From the NCBI GenBank assembly GCA_046482845.1, contig JAWOEJ010000140.1:1-13548 (forward strand): a stretch of DNA of 13,548 nucleotides, written 5' to 3'. Below are positions 1-8,275 of the stretch, in pieces (position 1 is the first letter of the stretch; each line of letters starts with the position of its first letter). The notes beneath the pieces were generated by a model. It was not told the DNA's origin. It did not search any database and saw nothing but the letters and a program-made list of their open reading frames with translations. The position numbers and the translations under genes are program-made. This stretch comes from DATFJZ01 sp046482845. GTDB lineage: Bacteria; Desulfobacterota; Desulfobacteria; Desulfobacterales; Desulfobacteraceae.

Positions 1-435
1 TTGTTCGAGATGTTTGAGTCACTTTCTGCAAAACGGTTTAAAAGTTTTAATGAATTTGCGTCAAGCCTGCACAGTTTAAGGTTTAATCAGTCAAAATGGT
101 TAAATTACAGATCTATGATAAAAAATCCCAACAACTCTGATACGCAAGACATGTTTCCAGGATATCAGGAAATAATACGCTTAAAAAATAATGAAGAACC
201 GTTAACGGATGATATGACGTTTTCCATCAACAGGAAGCCCACACAGAAAACCATGAAACAGAAAAGCGGTTTTATGAACAAAATTTTCAAAAAAAAAGTA
301 TCTGCCCCTGCTTGTGTGTTTATTGGCGGGTTAACGCAGCATCCTGTCTTAAAAATTTATAACAGGCCGCTTGTTCCAGAAGACCTCTCTGATCTTTTTA
401 AAATCCAGGATAAACTTTGTCCTGAAAATTTTTGA
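1..435 (+). CDS. 3' part of an unidentified AT-rich gene
   Basis: The reading frame is open from the first base and stops at TGA 433-435, so this is most likely the C-terminal 144 residues of a gene starting upstream; the TTG at base 1 is probably not a real start. I do not recognise the protein. The visible part is rich in Lys, Asn and Ser, with a basic stretch near residues 78-100 and a more hydrophobic patch, PACVFIGGL, near residues 102-110. No membrane segment or catalytic motif is evident. Sampled 60-base blocks are about 27-43% GC against roughly half in the tss genes, so it may have a different history. Its position directly before a T6SS operon and the Pro/hydrophobic/GGL pattern near the end faintly recall the C-terminus of TagF-like accessory proteins, but the resemblance is too weak to name it. 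Confidence 0.55.
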   Translation: MFEMFESLSAKRFKSFNEFASSLHSLRFNQSKWLNYRSMIKNPNNSDTQDMFPGYQEIIRLKNNEEPLTDDMTFSINRKPTQKTMKQKSGFMNKIFKKKVSAPACVFIGGLTQHPVLKIYNRPLVPEDLSDLFKIQDKLCPENF

Positions 436-514
436 TTCAATTTCAAAAACCCGTTTCCTTTTCCTGCCTTAAAGCAATGTCACAGCGGCCCTGATATTTT
501 TTTTTATATTTTGG

Positions 515-546
515 TTGACAAAAACCATCTTTCTATCTTACATAAT
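515..546 (+). promoter_or_regulatory. possible sigma70-type promoter for the tss operon
   Basis: A perfect TTGACA (515-520) lies upstream of an AT-rich block. The best -10 match, CATAAT (541-546), gives a long 20-base spacer; TTACAT (538-543) gives the ideal 17 bases but a poorer match. This is the only gap of useful size before tssA, so an operon promoter is expected here. I saw no convincing sigma54 -24/-12 pair in the gap. The call rests on motif match only. Confidence 0.3.
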
Positions 547-624
547 TATATAAGCCAAGTGATAAGATTATTATTAAGCTGTAGAAATTTTTCGTTTATT
601 GCAGGCGTATCGTTCACATTACCC

Positions 625-661
625 AGCGGGAGATGACACGGATCTCAGGCTAAACCCCGCT
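625..661 (+). promoter_or_regulatory. nested inverted repeat in the tssA leader
   Basis: AGCGG (625-629) pairs with CCGCT (657-661), and inside it GAGAT (630-634) pairs with ATCTC (642-646). The 3' side carries a ten-base bulge and the apical loop is seven bases. The RNA hairpin would end four bases before the tssA start codon at 666, where a ribosome must bind and where no good Shine-Dalgarno sequence is visible. It could therefore modulate tssA translation, or be a protein-binding site in DNA. It does not match any riboswitch consensus I know. Confidence 0.3.
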
Positions 662-665
662 CAAA

Positions 666-1880
666 ATGACCCAGAAAAATAAAAACCAGATTCAAAACAT
701 GGACACCATGCTTCAGGACAAGGGGATTTCTGTGATCCATTTTGACATTGATGCATTATTAAGTGACATTTCACCGGATGCCCCATGCGGAAATGATATA
801 TCCTACGATATTGAATTTCTGCAGCTAGAACAACTGGCCCAGGGCACCGAAGAAACCCAGGTAGGGGATCATATTCAGGAACACGAAGAGCCTGACTGGA
901 AAAAAGTAGAAAAACAGAGTCTTCAGCTTCTTGAGCAAAGCCGGGATCTCAGGTTGATTCTGTATCTGATGGTATCAAGACTCTGTCTGAAAGGCCTGCC
1001 TGGATTTTATGACGGTCTTGCGCTGTTATTGGGGATTGTAAAACGATATTGGAATGATTTGTTTCCGCAACTGGATCCTGAAGACGACAATGATCCAATG
1101 GAGAGGATGAACATTATAGGTTCTCTTTCTCCACCGGCTTCAATGATGAGCGACCAGGATGTTATGAAATTCATCCCCAGACTAATGACTGTGCCGCTTT
1201 GCAAACCAGATGATGTCCGTCTGCCGCATCCCAGTCTTAAGGACTTTCTTGTGGCATCGGGTGAAGTCTCAGTGCCGGAAACTGAAACAAAAAATTTTCC
1301 CAGCCAGCAGATCATAGATGCTGCGTTTGAGCAGACCGATGTTCATGCATTACAAACCACTGACCAGATACTGCAGGAATGCATTAAAAATCTACAGACC
1401 CTGGACCATGTCTTAACTGAGCATGTGGGATCAGCCATGGCACCCAATTTTGACAGGCTTGACAAGATTCTGAAGCAGATGCAGTCCAAAACAAGCATAT
1501 ACCTTGAGCGCAGGGGATATGGTGCCAACACGTCGTTTCTCAAACAGACACAGGATAAGATAAAAACATATTTCAGCGGCAAACAGGCCCCATCAGACGA
1601 ACCCCAGAAGGAAACTCAAAACATGACACCTTCTCCGGCTGTACCTGAAAATCAACCATTGTCCGGGCAGATCACGTCAAATCAGGACATACATAAAGCG
1701 TTGGACATGATCATCGTATATTACGAGCAGAACGAACCTTCCAGCCCGGTCCCCCTGTTTTTAAAACGGGCCAAACGTCTTGTGGGCCGGACTTTTGTAG
1801 ACATTATTCGAAACATATCTCCGGATGCTATGCCCCAGGTGCAGATGGTAAGCGGTGAAGAGGAATCAGATGACAACTGA
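666..1880 (+). CDS. tssA: T6SS tail-assembly protein TssA (ImpA family)
   Basis: TssA contacts the baseplate and the distal end of the growing tail, and primes or coordinates tube and sheath polymerisation in the cytoplasm. The 404-residue protein starts with the ImpA_N domain, seen as DAPCGNDISYD near residues 38-48 and a conserved helical region to about residue 160 (DPEDDNDPMERMN). A variable, partly low-complexity linker lies around residues 300-340. The C-terminal segment near residues 356-374, EPSSPVPLFLKRAKRLVG, is characteristic of the short Pseudomonas TssA1-like class, whose C-terminus resembles a phage baseplate protein, rather than the VasJ-like long class. ATG 666 has only a poor Shine-Dalgarno; ATGs at 699 and 708 are alternatives. 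It is the first gene of the tss operon and is followed by a 100-base leader before tssB. Confidence 0.93.
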   Translation: MTQKNKNQIQNMDTMLQDKGISVIHFDIDALLSDISPDAPCGNDISYDIEFLQLEQLAQGTEETQVGDHIQEHEEPDWKKVEKQSLQLLEQSRDLRLILYLMVSRLCLKGLPGFYDGLALLLGIVKRYWNDLFPQLDPEDDNDPMERMNIIGSLSPPASMMSDQDVMKFIPRLMTVPLCKPDDVRLPHPSLKDFLVASGEVSVPETETKNFPSQQIIDAAFEQTDVHALQTTDQILQECIKNLQTLDHVLTEHVGSAMAPNFDRLDKILKQMQSKTSIYLERRGYGANTSFLKQTQDKIKTYFSGKQAPSDEPQKETQNMTPSPAVPENQPLSGQITSNQDIHKALDMIIVYYEQNEPSSPVPLFLKRAKRLVGRTFVDIIRNISPDAMPQVQMVSGEEESDDN

Positions 1881-1980
1881 ATGATCAGGGGGGGTAATAA
1901 CATTGAATGCGATTTATTTTACCCCGTGTGAACAAGTTAAACCGGTAGAATTTAAAAGATATCTAATAGGAGAAAACATC

Positions 1981-2514
1981 ATGGCCAAGGGAAAAGCAAG
2001 CAGCCAAAAGTTTATCGCGCGCAACAGAGCGCCCAGAGTCCAGATAGAATATGACCTGGAGACCTATGGTGCTGAACAAAAGGTCAATCTGCCCTTTGTG
2101 ATGGGGGTAATGGCAGATTTGTCCGGTAAACCCGAAGAAGCACTGGCTCCCGTAGCAGACCGCAAATTCCTGGAAATCGATGTGGACAATTTTGATGAAC
2201 GCATGAAATCTGCCAAACCACGGGTTGCCTTTCAGGTACCAAACACATTGACTGGAGAAGGTAATCTCAATATTGATCTGACCTTTGAAAGCATGGATGA
2301 CTTTTCGCCCGCTGCCGTTGCCCGGAAAGTTGATTCTCTGAACAAACTTCTTACAGCCCGGACGCAGCTGGCCAACTTACTCACCTATATGGACGGCAAG
2401 GGAGGAGCGGAAGAGCTGGTTGCCCGGCTCTTAAGTGATCCATCACTTATGCAGGCCCTGTCCTCAACACCCAAGCCGGATGAAGAATCTGAAAAAACCC
2501 AGGGAGAAAGTTGA
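1981..2514 (+). CDS. tssB: T6SS contractile sheath small subunit TssB (VipA/ImpB)
   Basis: TssB pairs with TssC to build the contractile sheath around the Hcp tube; contraction drives the tube and tip out of the cell. The 177-residue protein is of normal family length and carries typical VipA features: APRVQIEYDLE near the N-terminus, LPFVMGVMADLSGKP, then DRKFLEIDVDNFDERM. The C-terminal region contains the helix that joins neighbouring TssC subunits. I chose ATG 1981 because AGGAG at 1968-1972 is 8 bases upstream and the protein then starts MAKGKASSQK as in the family. The frame is open further upstream to a TTG at 1903 with a G-rich Shine-Dalgarno-like run, which would add 26 residues; this is less likely. 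The stop codon is 2 bases before the tssC ATG. Confidence 0.95.
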   Translation: MAKGKASSQKFIARNRAPRVQIEYDLETYGAEQKVNLPFVMGVMADLSGKPEEALAPVADRKFLEIDVDNFDERMKSAKPRVAFQVPNTLTGEGNLNIDLTFESMDDFSPAAVARKVDSLNKLLTARTQLANLLTYMDGKGGAEELVARLLSDPSLMQALSSTPKPDEESEKTQGES

Positions 2515-2516
2515 TC

Positions 2517-4016
2517 ATGTCAAATGAAAACCTAGAATCCGCACCACACGCAGCAGAAGCCCAGCCCATTGAAATCAATGAATTTGAGGAACTTCTACAG
2601 AAGGAGTTCAAACCCAAAACGGACAAAGCCCGGGAGGCGGTGCAGGCTGCTGTCCAGGAACTGGCCGCACAGGCCCTTCAGCAGACCGCATTAATAGCTG
2701 ATGATGCCGTCAGAACCATTGAAACGATCATTGCTGAAATCGATAAAAAACTCAGTGAACAGATTAATTTAATCCTGCATCATCCTGATTTCCAGAATCT
2801 GGAAGGGACATGGCGCGGGTTGTCCCATCTGATCAATAATACGGAAACAGATGAAATGCTCAAAATCCGGGTGATGAACCTAAGCAAAAAAGATTTAGGC
2901 AAAACACTGAAAAAATACAAGGGAACAGCATGGGATCAGAGTCCGGTATTTAAAAAAATATACGAGAATGAATACGGCACACCGGGCGGGGAGCCGTATG
3001 GCTGTCTGGTTGCTGACTATTATTTTGATCATACCCCTCAGAATGTGCAGATGCTTGAAGGCATGGCCAAAATTGCATCCGCAGCACACGCACCCTTTAT
3101 ATCTGCAGCAACACCGGGACTGATGAATATGGACACATGGCAGGAGCTGGGTAATCCACGGGATTTGACTAAAATCATGCAGACCGCGGAATATGCACCA
3201 TGGCGCTCCCTTAGAAGTTCAGATGACGCCCGGTACATCGGTTTAACAATGCCCCGTTTTCTGTCCCGTCTGCCCTATGGCGCCAAAACTGATCCCGTGG
3301 AGGAATTTGATTTTGAAGAGGATACAGAAGGCGCGGATCATTCTAAATACTGCTGGGCCAATGCGGCGTTTGCCATGGCAGTCAATATCAACCGGGCATT
3401 CAAATTTTACGGCTGGTGCTCACGGATCCGGGGTGCCGAGAGCGGCGGCCTGGTAGAAGGACTGCCGACGCACACGTTCCCCACTGATGACGGGGGAGTA
3501 GACATGAAATGCCCGACAGAAATCGCCATCACCGACCGAAGGGAAGCAGAACTGGCCAAAAATGGATTAATCCCCCTTTCCCACTGGAAAAATACAGATT
3601 ACGCCGTATTTGTGGGCGCACAATCCCTGCAGAAACCAGCAGAATATGATGATCCAGATGCCACTGCCAATGCAAACCTGGGTGCCAGACTGCCCTATCT
3701 GTTTGCAACCTGCCGGTTTGCCCATTATCTCAAGTGTATTGTAAGGGATAAAGTGGGCTCTTTTATGGAAAGGGAGGATATGGAAAAGTGGCTGAACAAC
3801 TGGATTACCAAATATGTTACAACGGATACCACCGCTTCAGAAGATGTTAAGTCCAGGTACCCGTTATCTGCCGCCGAAGTCGTGGTAGAAGATATTGAGG
3901 GCAATCCTGGATACTACAGCGCCAAGTTCTTCCTGCGCCCCCATTATCAGCTGGAAGGCTTAACCGTATCTTTAAGGCTGGTTTCCAAACTGCCGTCGGC
4001 AAAGGGAGGATCGTAA
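2517..4016 (+). CDS. tssC: T6SS contractile sheath large subunit TssC (VipB/ImpC)
   Basis: TssC is the major sheath protein; with TssB it forms the helical sheath that contracts and is later taken apart by ClpV. The 499-residue protein matches the usual length. Recognisable segments are the N-terminal acidic helical region, the conserved LEGTWRGLSHLI near residues 95-106, the central region with AHAPFISAATPGL, the PYGAKTDPVEEFDFEE stretch, and the C-terminal GYYSAKFFLRPHYQLEGL beta region. ATG 2517 is preceded by AGGGAG (2501-2506) at 10 bases. A TTG at 2511 in the same frame overlaps the tssB stop and is less favoured. The 2-base gap from tssB implies coupled translation and matched stoichiometry. 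Confidence 0.97.
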   Translation: MSNENLESAPHAAEAQPIEINEFEELLQKEFKPKTDKAREAVQAAVQELAAQALQQTALIADDAVRTIETIIAEIDKKLSEQINLILHHPDFQNLEGTWRGLSHLINNTETDEMLKIRVMNLSKKDLGKTLKKYKGTAWDQSPVFKKIYENEYGTPGGEPYGCLVADYYFDHTPQNVQMLEGMAKIASAAHAPFISAATPGLMNMDTWQELGNPRDLTKIMQTAEYAPWRSLRSSDDARYIGLTMPRFLSRLPYGAKTDPVEEFDFEEDTEGADHSKYCWANAAFAMAVNINRAFKFYGWCSRIRGAESGGLVEGLPTHTFPTDDGGVDMKCPTEIAITDRREAELAKNGLIPLSHWKNTDYAVFVGAQSLQKPAEYDDPDATANANLGARLPYLFATCRFAHYLKCIVRDKVGSFMEREDMEKWLNNWITKYVTTDTTASEDVKSRYPLSAAEVVVEDIEGNPGYYSAKFFLRPHYQLEGLTVSLRLVSKLPSAKGGS

Positions 4017-4084
4017 TTCCTTAAAATAGGCAAACGTTTAACATGGGTAAAAAACCAATCTTGCATACGAGAAAGTGAGGCACT

Positions 4085-4912
4085 ATGGAGACAGCAGAGG
4101 CCTATCTTCAATCCGGTGATCTTGAAAAGAGTCTGGCTGAACTTAAGAAGGGAATTCGTAACCATCCGGAAAAAGCGGATCTGCGGATATTTTTATTTCA
4201 ATTGTTCAGTGTGCTGGGTCAGTGGGAACGGGCCATGACGCAGCTGAATATTGCAGCAGAAATGGATTCCAGTGTTCTGCTGATGGCCCAGGTCTATCGA
4301 CCTGCTCTGAATTGTGAAGAGTTACGAAAAAAAATTTTTCAGGGCAACCGCACCCCTTTATCTTTTGGTGAACCTCTGGACTGGATGGTATGGCTCATGC
4401 AGATCCCGGGTCTGTTAGCCGCAGGTCAATGCAAAGAAGCTGTTGGTATGCGTGATAAAGCGTTTGACGCTGCTCCCCCGGTATCCGGGCAGATTGACGG
4501 GCACCCCTTTAACTGGATTGCCGATGCTGACGAAAGGCTCGGTCCCCTTCTGGAAGCCATTATCAACGGCAAATATTACTGGATTCCCTTTAACCGGATA
4601 CAAAAGATACAGATCCAGAAACCTGTTAATCTCCGTGATGTAATATGGGCACCAGCAGATTTTACCTGGGCCAACAATGGTCAGGCAGCGGGTTTGATTC
4701 CAACCCGGTATCCAGGTTCAGATACAGAAAAAGACAGTGCACTTAAATTGGGCAGAAAAACAGAATGGCGGGATATGGGCGAAAATTTATTTGTGGGGCT
4801 GGGGCAGCGCATGCTGGCCACAGATCAAGGGGAGTATCCATTGCTGGATATTCGGGAAGTCACCTTGAATCAGCCGGACCGTGCATCAAAGGAGAATCTG
4901 ACCCATGGCTGA
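4085..4912 (+). CDS. tagJ: T6SS accessory protein TagJ (ImpE/SciE/HsiE family)
   Basis: TagJ is an accessory factor found in a subset of T6SS clusters. In Pseudomonas aeruginosa H1 the homologue HsiE1 binds the N-terminal helix of the sheath protein TssB and is linked to ClpV-dependent sheath turnover. This 275-residue protein has a TPR-like helical N-terminus (about residues 1-65, with AEAYLQSGDLEKSLAELKK and NHPEKADLR) followed by the ImpE domain, with PFNWIADADERLGPLLEAI and YYWIPFNRIQKIQI near residues 140-180. ATG 4085 has GTGAGG (4075-4080) 4 bases upstream. It follows tssC after 68 bases, with no clear promoter or terminator between, and overlaps tssE by 8 bases, so it belongs to the same operon. 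Confidence 0.9.
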   Translation: METAEAYLQSGDLEKSLAELKKGIRNHPEKADLRIFLFQLFSVLGQWERAMTQLNIAAEMDSSVLLMAQVYRPALNCEELRKKIFQGNRTPLSFGEPLDWMVWLMQIPGLLAAGQCKEAVGMRDKAFDAAPPVSGQIDGHPFNWIADADERLGPLLEAIINGKYYWIPFNRIQKIQIQKPVNLRDVIWAPADFTWANNGQAAGLIPTRYPGSDTEKDSALKLGRKTEWRDMGENLFVGLGQRMLATDQGEYPLLDIREVTLNQPDRASKENLTHG

Positions 4913-5414
4913 ATTGACCCCGCAGGAAAAACTACAACCCTGCCTGCTTGACAGATTAACCGATAATGATCCAAAAAAGAATAAAGAAAGCCGGAATAAA
5001 CGGGTGGTGAGTCTTCAAAAATACAAAAAGGCGGTTATGCGGGATCTTTCGTGGCTGCTGAACACCCATGCCAATAGTGAGCAAAGCGGGTATGACGCAT
5101 TTGAAGAAATCCCGTCATCGGTTTTGAATTTCGGAGTACAGAACGTAGCAGGCAAGACAGCTTCCAGTCTGAATATCGATGATATGCAGTTTCAATTAAA
5201 AGAGACCCTTTGCCGTTTTGAACCCCGAATTCTCCCTGACACCATTTCTATTGATTTTGCACTTGAACCGGATGCGATGAAAAAAAGCCGGTCATTAAGT
5301 TTTGAAATACGCGGGGTACTATGGAGCCAGCCCCTTCCCGAATCTCTGTTCATCAAAACAGAGCTGGACCTTGAAACCGGCAAATCCAGTATAAATTGGG
5401 GGATCAGTGGATAG
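4905..5414 (+). CDS. tssE: T6SS baseplate protein TssE (gp25-like)
   Basis: TssE is the gp25-like baseplate wedge subunit that nucleates sheath assembly. The 169-residue protein has an N-terminal MAELTPQEKLQPCLLDRLTD typical of the family, which begins with a 'LLDRL' helix. The gp25 fold follows from about residue 35 (VVSLQKYKKAVMRDLSWLLN), and the protein ends in beta-strands (RSLSFEIRGVLW). Length is normal. AAAGGAGA (4888-4894) lies 10 bases before ATG 4905 inside the end of tagJ. It overlaps tagJ and tssF by 8 bases each, so its translation is coupled on both sides. Confidence 0.93.
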   Translation: MAELTPQEKLQPCLLDRLTDNDPKKNKESRNKRVVSLQKYKKAVMRDLSWLLNTHANSEQSGYDAFEEIPSSVLNFGVQNVAGKTASSLNIDDMQFQLKETLCRFEPRILPDTISIDFALEPDAMKKSRSLSFEIRGVLWSQPLPESLFIKTELDLETGKSSINWGISG

Positions 5415-7281
5415 ACGTCTATTGAAATATTATAATGAAGAGCTCCGTCACCTGAGAAGTACAGCAGGTGATTTTGCCCGGGAGTTCCCCAAGGTTGCCA
5501 GCAGACTGGCACTGGATGAATTCGCCTGTGGAGATCCCTATGTTGAACGCCTGCTGGAAGGCTTTGCCTTCCTTGCCGCGCGTGTCCACTTGAAATTAGA
5601 TGCTGAGTTTCCCCAGTTTACCCAGGCACTTCTGGAAACGGTTTATCCCCACTATCTGTCACCAACGCCTTCCATGGCAGTTGTTAAATTCAGCTTTGAC
5701 ATAACAAAAAACAGTCTTGAAAAAGGATTCGAAATCCAGCGGGGAACACCTCTGAGATCCATTATCAGTACAGATGAACGCACTGCCTGCGAGTATCTTA
5801 CTGGACATGCTGTGACCCTCTGGCCGATCCAGATAATCAAAGCCGGCTACTTTGCCAAAGATTTAAGACCCCTTGCGCCGCCTCCTTTAACAGATGAGCC
5901 CAGGGCGGGAATTCGTATTCGTCTGGAAACCCGTTCAGACCTTAATTTTTCTAACTTTGATCTGGATTCCTTAACCTTTTTTATCCGGGGTCCTGAAGAT
6001 TTTCCCATGAAGATTTACGAACAGATCTTTGCCCATGGTAAATATATAATGATCCAGTCAACGGAAAAGCCGTTTTCCTGGCAGCATGTCATACCCCCAG
6101 AAAACATCGAGCCGGTTGGATTTATAAATGATGAAGCGCTTCTGCCGGTTACAGCCCGGTCCTTTAGTGGATACAGACTGCTTCATGAGTATTTTGCATT
6201 TCCCCAGCGGTTTCTGTTCTTTCGAATCAGTGGATTGCGATCCTGTATCCAGCAATGTCAAAGCAATCTCATGGATCTTGTTATTCTTCTTGATCAGGAA
6301 GACCCTGGACTTGAAGGACGTGTTGATGCCGGTAATTTTACCCTGAATTGCACACCTGTTATCAATCTGTTTCCAAAACGGGCGGATATCATTCATTTGT
6401 CCGATAAATTTACTGAATTTCACGTTGTTCCCAACCGTACCTGCCCCATGGATTATGAGGTGTACCAGGTGACCAAAGTAACGGGTTACGGCGTGCGTGC
6501 TGATGAGAAACAATCGTTTGCTCCTTTTTATTCGGCTTCAGATCCAGTGAATAACAACAGCAGTGGGGCATACTTCACAGTAAACCGCTCCCCCAGAATG
6601 ATGTCCAGCAGGGAAAAACGCCAGGGCCGCAGATCCAGTTACGGCGGCAGTGAAGTGTTTCTCTCCATTGTTGACGCGGCAGCAGCCCCCTACCGGCCCG
6701 ATCTGAGGCAGCTGTCAGTTGAAACGCTCTGTACCAACCGTGATCTTCCCATGCAAATGGGAATTGGACGGGGTAAAACAGACTTCACGCTGGATATTGC
6801 TTCTCCAGTAGATGCTGTAAGGTGTTTATCAGGCCCTACCGCACCCCGCCCCTCCAGGGCCGAAGGAGAAATCAGCTGGCGCATGATCAATCATCTGACG
6901 ATTAATTATCTCTCACTGGTGGAAGGTCAGGATCAAAAAGGGTCGGCTGCGCTTGGTGATCTGTTCAGATTATACTGTGATCCCCATAATGTTTATTCTA
7001 AAAAGCAGGTTGAAGGCTTATTGTCCTTACACAGCCGCCCCATAATACGCCGGATCAGTGAACAGGCACAGATTGCATTTGTCCGGGGGCTTGAGGTGAC
7101 ACTGGAATTTGATGAGCCGGCTTTTGAGGGAACAGGGGTGTTTCTTTTAGGAGCGGTAATGAATGTATTTCTTGCCAGATATGTTTCGATTAATTCATTT
7201 ACGGAAACGGTAATCAAAAGCCGTGACCGGGGAGAAATTATGCGATGGCCGGTACAACTGGGGACCAGACAAATGCTTTAA
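5407..7281 (+). CDS. tssF: T6SS baseplate protein TssF (ImpG/VasA)
   Basis: TssF is the large wedge protein (gp6-like) that, with TssG and TssE, forms the baseplate on which tube and sheath grow. The 624-residue product has the diagnostic N-terminus LLKYYNEELRHLR...FAREFPK and, near residues 79-90, VYPHYLSPTPSM. The later central region (VFLSIVDAA) and the C-terminus (FARGLEVTLEFDE-like segment near 555, then FLARYVSINSFTETVI) are also typical. The start is GTG 5407, chosen because family members begin MD-RLL-YYN; a GGGGGA run at 5398-5403 is close upstream. It overlaps tssE by 8 bases and tssG by 37. No frameshift or missing block was seen. Confidence 0.96.
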   Translation: MDRRLLKYYNEELRHLRSTAGDFAREFPKVASRLALDEFACGDPYVERLLEGFAFLAARVHLKLDAEFPQFTQALLETVYPHYLSPTPSMAVVKFSFDITKNSLEKGFEIQRGTPLRSIISTDERTACEYLTGHAVTLWPIQIIKAGYFAKDLRPLAPPPLTDEPRAGIRIRLETRSDLNFSNFDLDSLTFFIRGPEDFPMKIYEQIFAHGKYIMIQSTEKPFSWQHVIPPENIEPVGFINDEALLPVTARSFSGYRLLHEYFAFPQRFLFFRISGLRSCIQQCQSNLMDLVILLDQEDPGLEGRVDAGNFTLNCTPVINLFPKRADIIHLSDKFTEFHVVPNRTCPMDYEVYQVTKVTGYGVRADEKQSFAPFYSASDPVNNNSSGAYFTVNRSPRMMSSREKRQGRRSSYGGSEVFLSIVDAAAAPYRPDLRQLSVETLCTNRDLPMQMGIGRGKTDFTLDIASPVDAVRCLSGPTAPRPSRAEGEISWRMINHLTINYLSLVEGQDQKGSAALGDLFRLYCDPHNVYSKKQVEGLLSLHSRPIIRRISEQAQIAFVRGLEVTLEFDEPAFEGTGVFLLGAVMNVFLARYVSINSFTETVIKSRDRGEIMRWPVQLGTRQML

Positions 7282-8258
7282 AACTGCAGTGTCTTGAAAA
7301 TCCAGTGGGTATGAGTTTTTTTCAAGCTGCCCGCCGGGTAGATTGCTGTTTTCCAGACGCCCCCCGTATCGGGTATGCAGACAAATCAGCGGACGAACCG
7401 ATTCAGTTCTGCCAGGACCCTTACCTGGGTTTTGCCCCGGCTACCCTGCAGCGCTATGTAACACCTACAGAAACCAGTAAACCCCGCCTGATGGTTAATT
7501 TTATGGGTCTGCTCGGCCCCCAGGGCCCATTGCCCCTTCACATTACCGATTATATTCATGACCGTGAACTGAATCATGACGACCATACACTGGCCCGTTT
7601 TTTAGATATCTTCAATCACCGCATGATCAGTTTGTTTTACAGGGCCTGGGCCTGTAACCGCCAGGCCATAAGCTACGACCGTCCTCATGAAGACCAATTT
7701 TCTGAATATATCGGAAGTCTGATTGGTATGGGAACAGAATCCCTCAGCCATGGGGATAAGGTGCCGGATACGGCAAAACTGCATTTTTCCGGTCATCTTG
7801 TCTGCCAGACCCGCCATGCAGAGGGGCTTTGGGCAGTTATTGAGGATGCTTTCGGGATTGCAACGTCTATTGAAGAATTTATCGGCCAGTTCATAGAGAT
7901 CCCTGAACCATACCGATGCCTTCTGGGAGGATCAGCAGAAAGCGCAAAGGTAGGTGTTAATACTGTTGTGGGATCGCACGTATGGGACTGTCAGCAGAAA
8001 TTCAGGATAATAATGGGTCCCATGACCCTTGAGGCGTATGAACAAATGCTGCCGGGAGGAGAGAAATATGCGGTTTTGAAAGACTGGGTGAAAAATTATG
8101 CCGGCGATGCACTGAGCTGGGAACTCCAGCTTATCCTGAAAGCGGCAGACGTACCGGTAATACACCTGGGTGAATCCGCCCGTCTGGGATGGACCACCTG
8201 GCTTCAGAGTTCTCCTTTTGAGGAAGATATCAAGGATCTTAAACTGCAGTCTGACTGA
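7245..8258 (+). CDS. tssG: T6SS baseplate protein TssG (ImpH/VasB)
   Basis: TssG (gp53/gp7-like) forms the core of the baseplate wedge with two TssF copies and contacts TssE and TssK. The 337-residue protein shows the family landmarks: SFFQAARRVD near the N-terminus, GLLGPQGPLPLHITDYI near residues 88-104, FNHRMISLFYRAW near residues 123-135, and the C-terminal LILKAADVP...LGESARLGWTTWL. ATG 7245 is preceded by GGGGAG (7229-7234) at 10 bases. The start lies 37 bases inside tssF, so expression is coupled to it. clpV follows after 17 bases. Confidence 0.95.
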   Translation: MAGTTGDQTNALKLQCLENPVGMSFFQAARRVDCCFPDAPRIGYADKSADEPIQFCQDPYLGFAPATLQRYVTPTETSKPRLMVNFMGLLGPQGPLPLHITDYIHDRELNHDDHTLARFLDIFNHRMISLFYRAWACNRQAISYDRPHEDQFSEYIGSLIGMGTESLSHGDKVPDTAKLHFSGHLVCQTRHAEGLWAVIEDAFGIATSIEEFIGQFIEIPEPYRCLLGGSAESAKVGVNTVVGSHVWDCQQKFRIIMGPMTLEAYEQMLPGGEKYAVLKDWVKNYAGDALSWELQLILKAADVPVIHLGESARLGWTTWLQSSPFEEDIKDLKLQSD

Positions 8259-8275
8259 AATTATAAGGATACATC

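Noticed and set aside
289..297. Run of nine A as a programmed frameshift site
   Set aside because: The frame stays open and protein-like on both sides, and no downstream structure or alternative long frame supports frameshifting.
497..505. Run of nine T as a terminator of the first gene
   Set aside because: No stable stem precedes the T run, so an intrinsic terminator is not supported.
1007..1315. 102-codon minus-strand ORF inside tssA
   Set aside because: It lies fully opposite a clear tssA frame, has no ribosome binding site that I can support and shows no recognisable domain. The same applies to the other reverse ORFs in tssA, tssC, tssF, tssG, clpV and vgrG.
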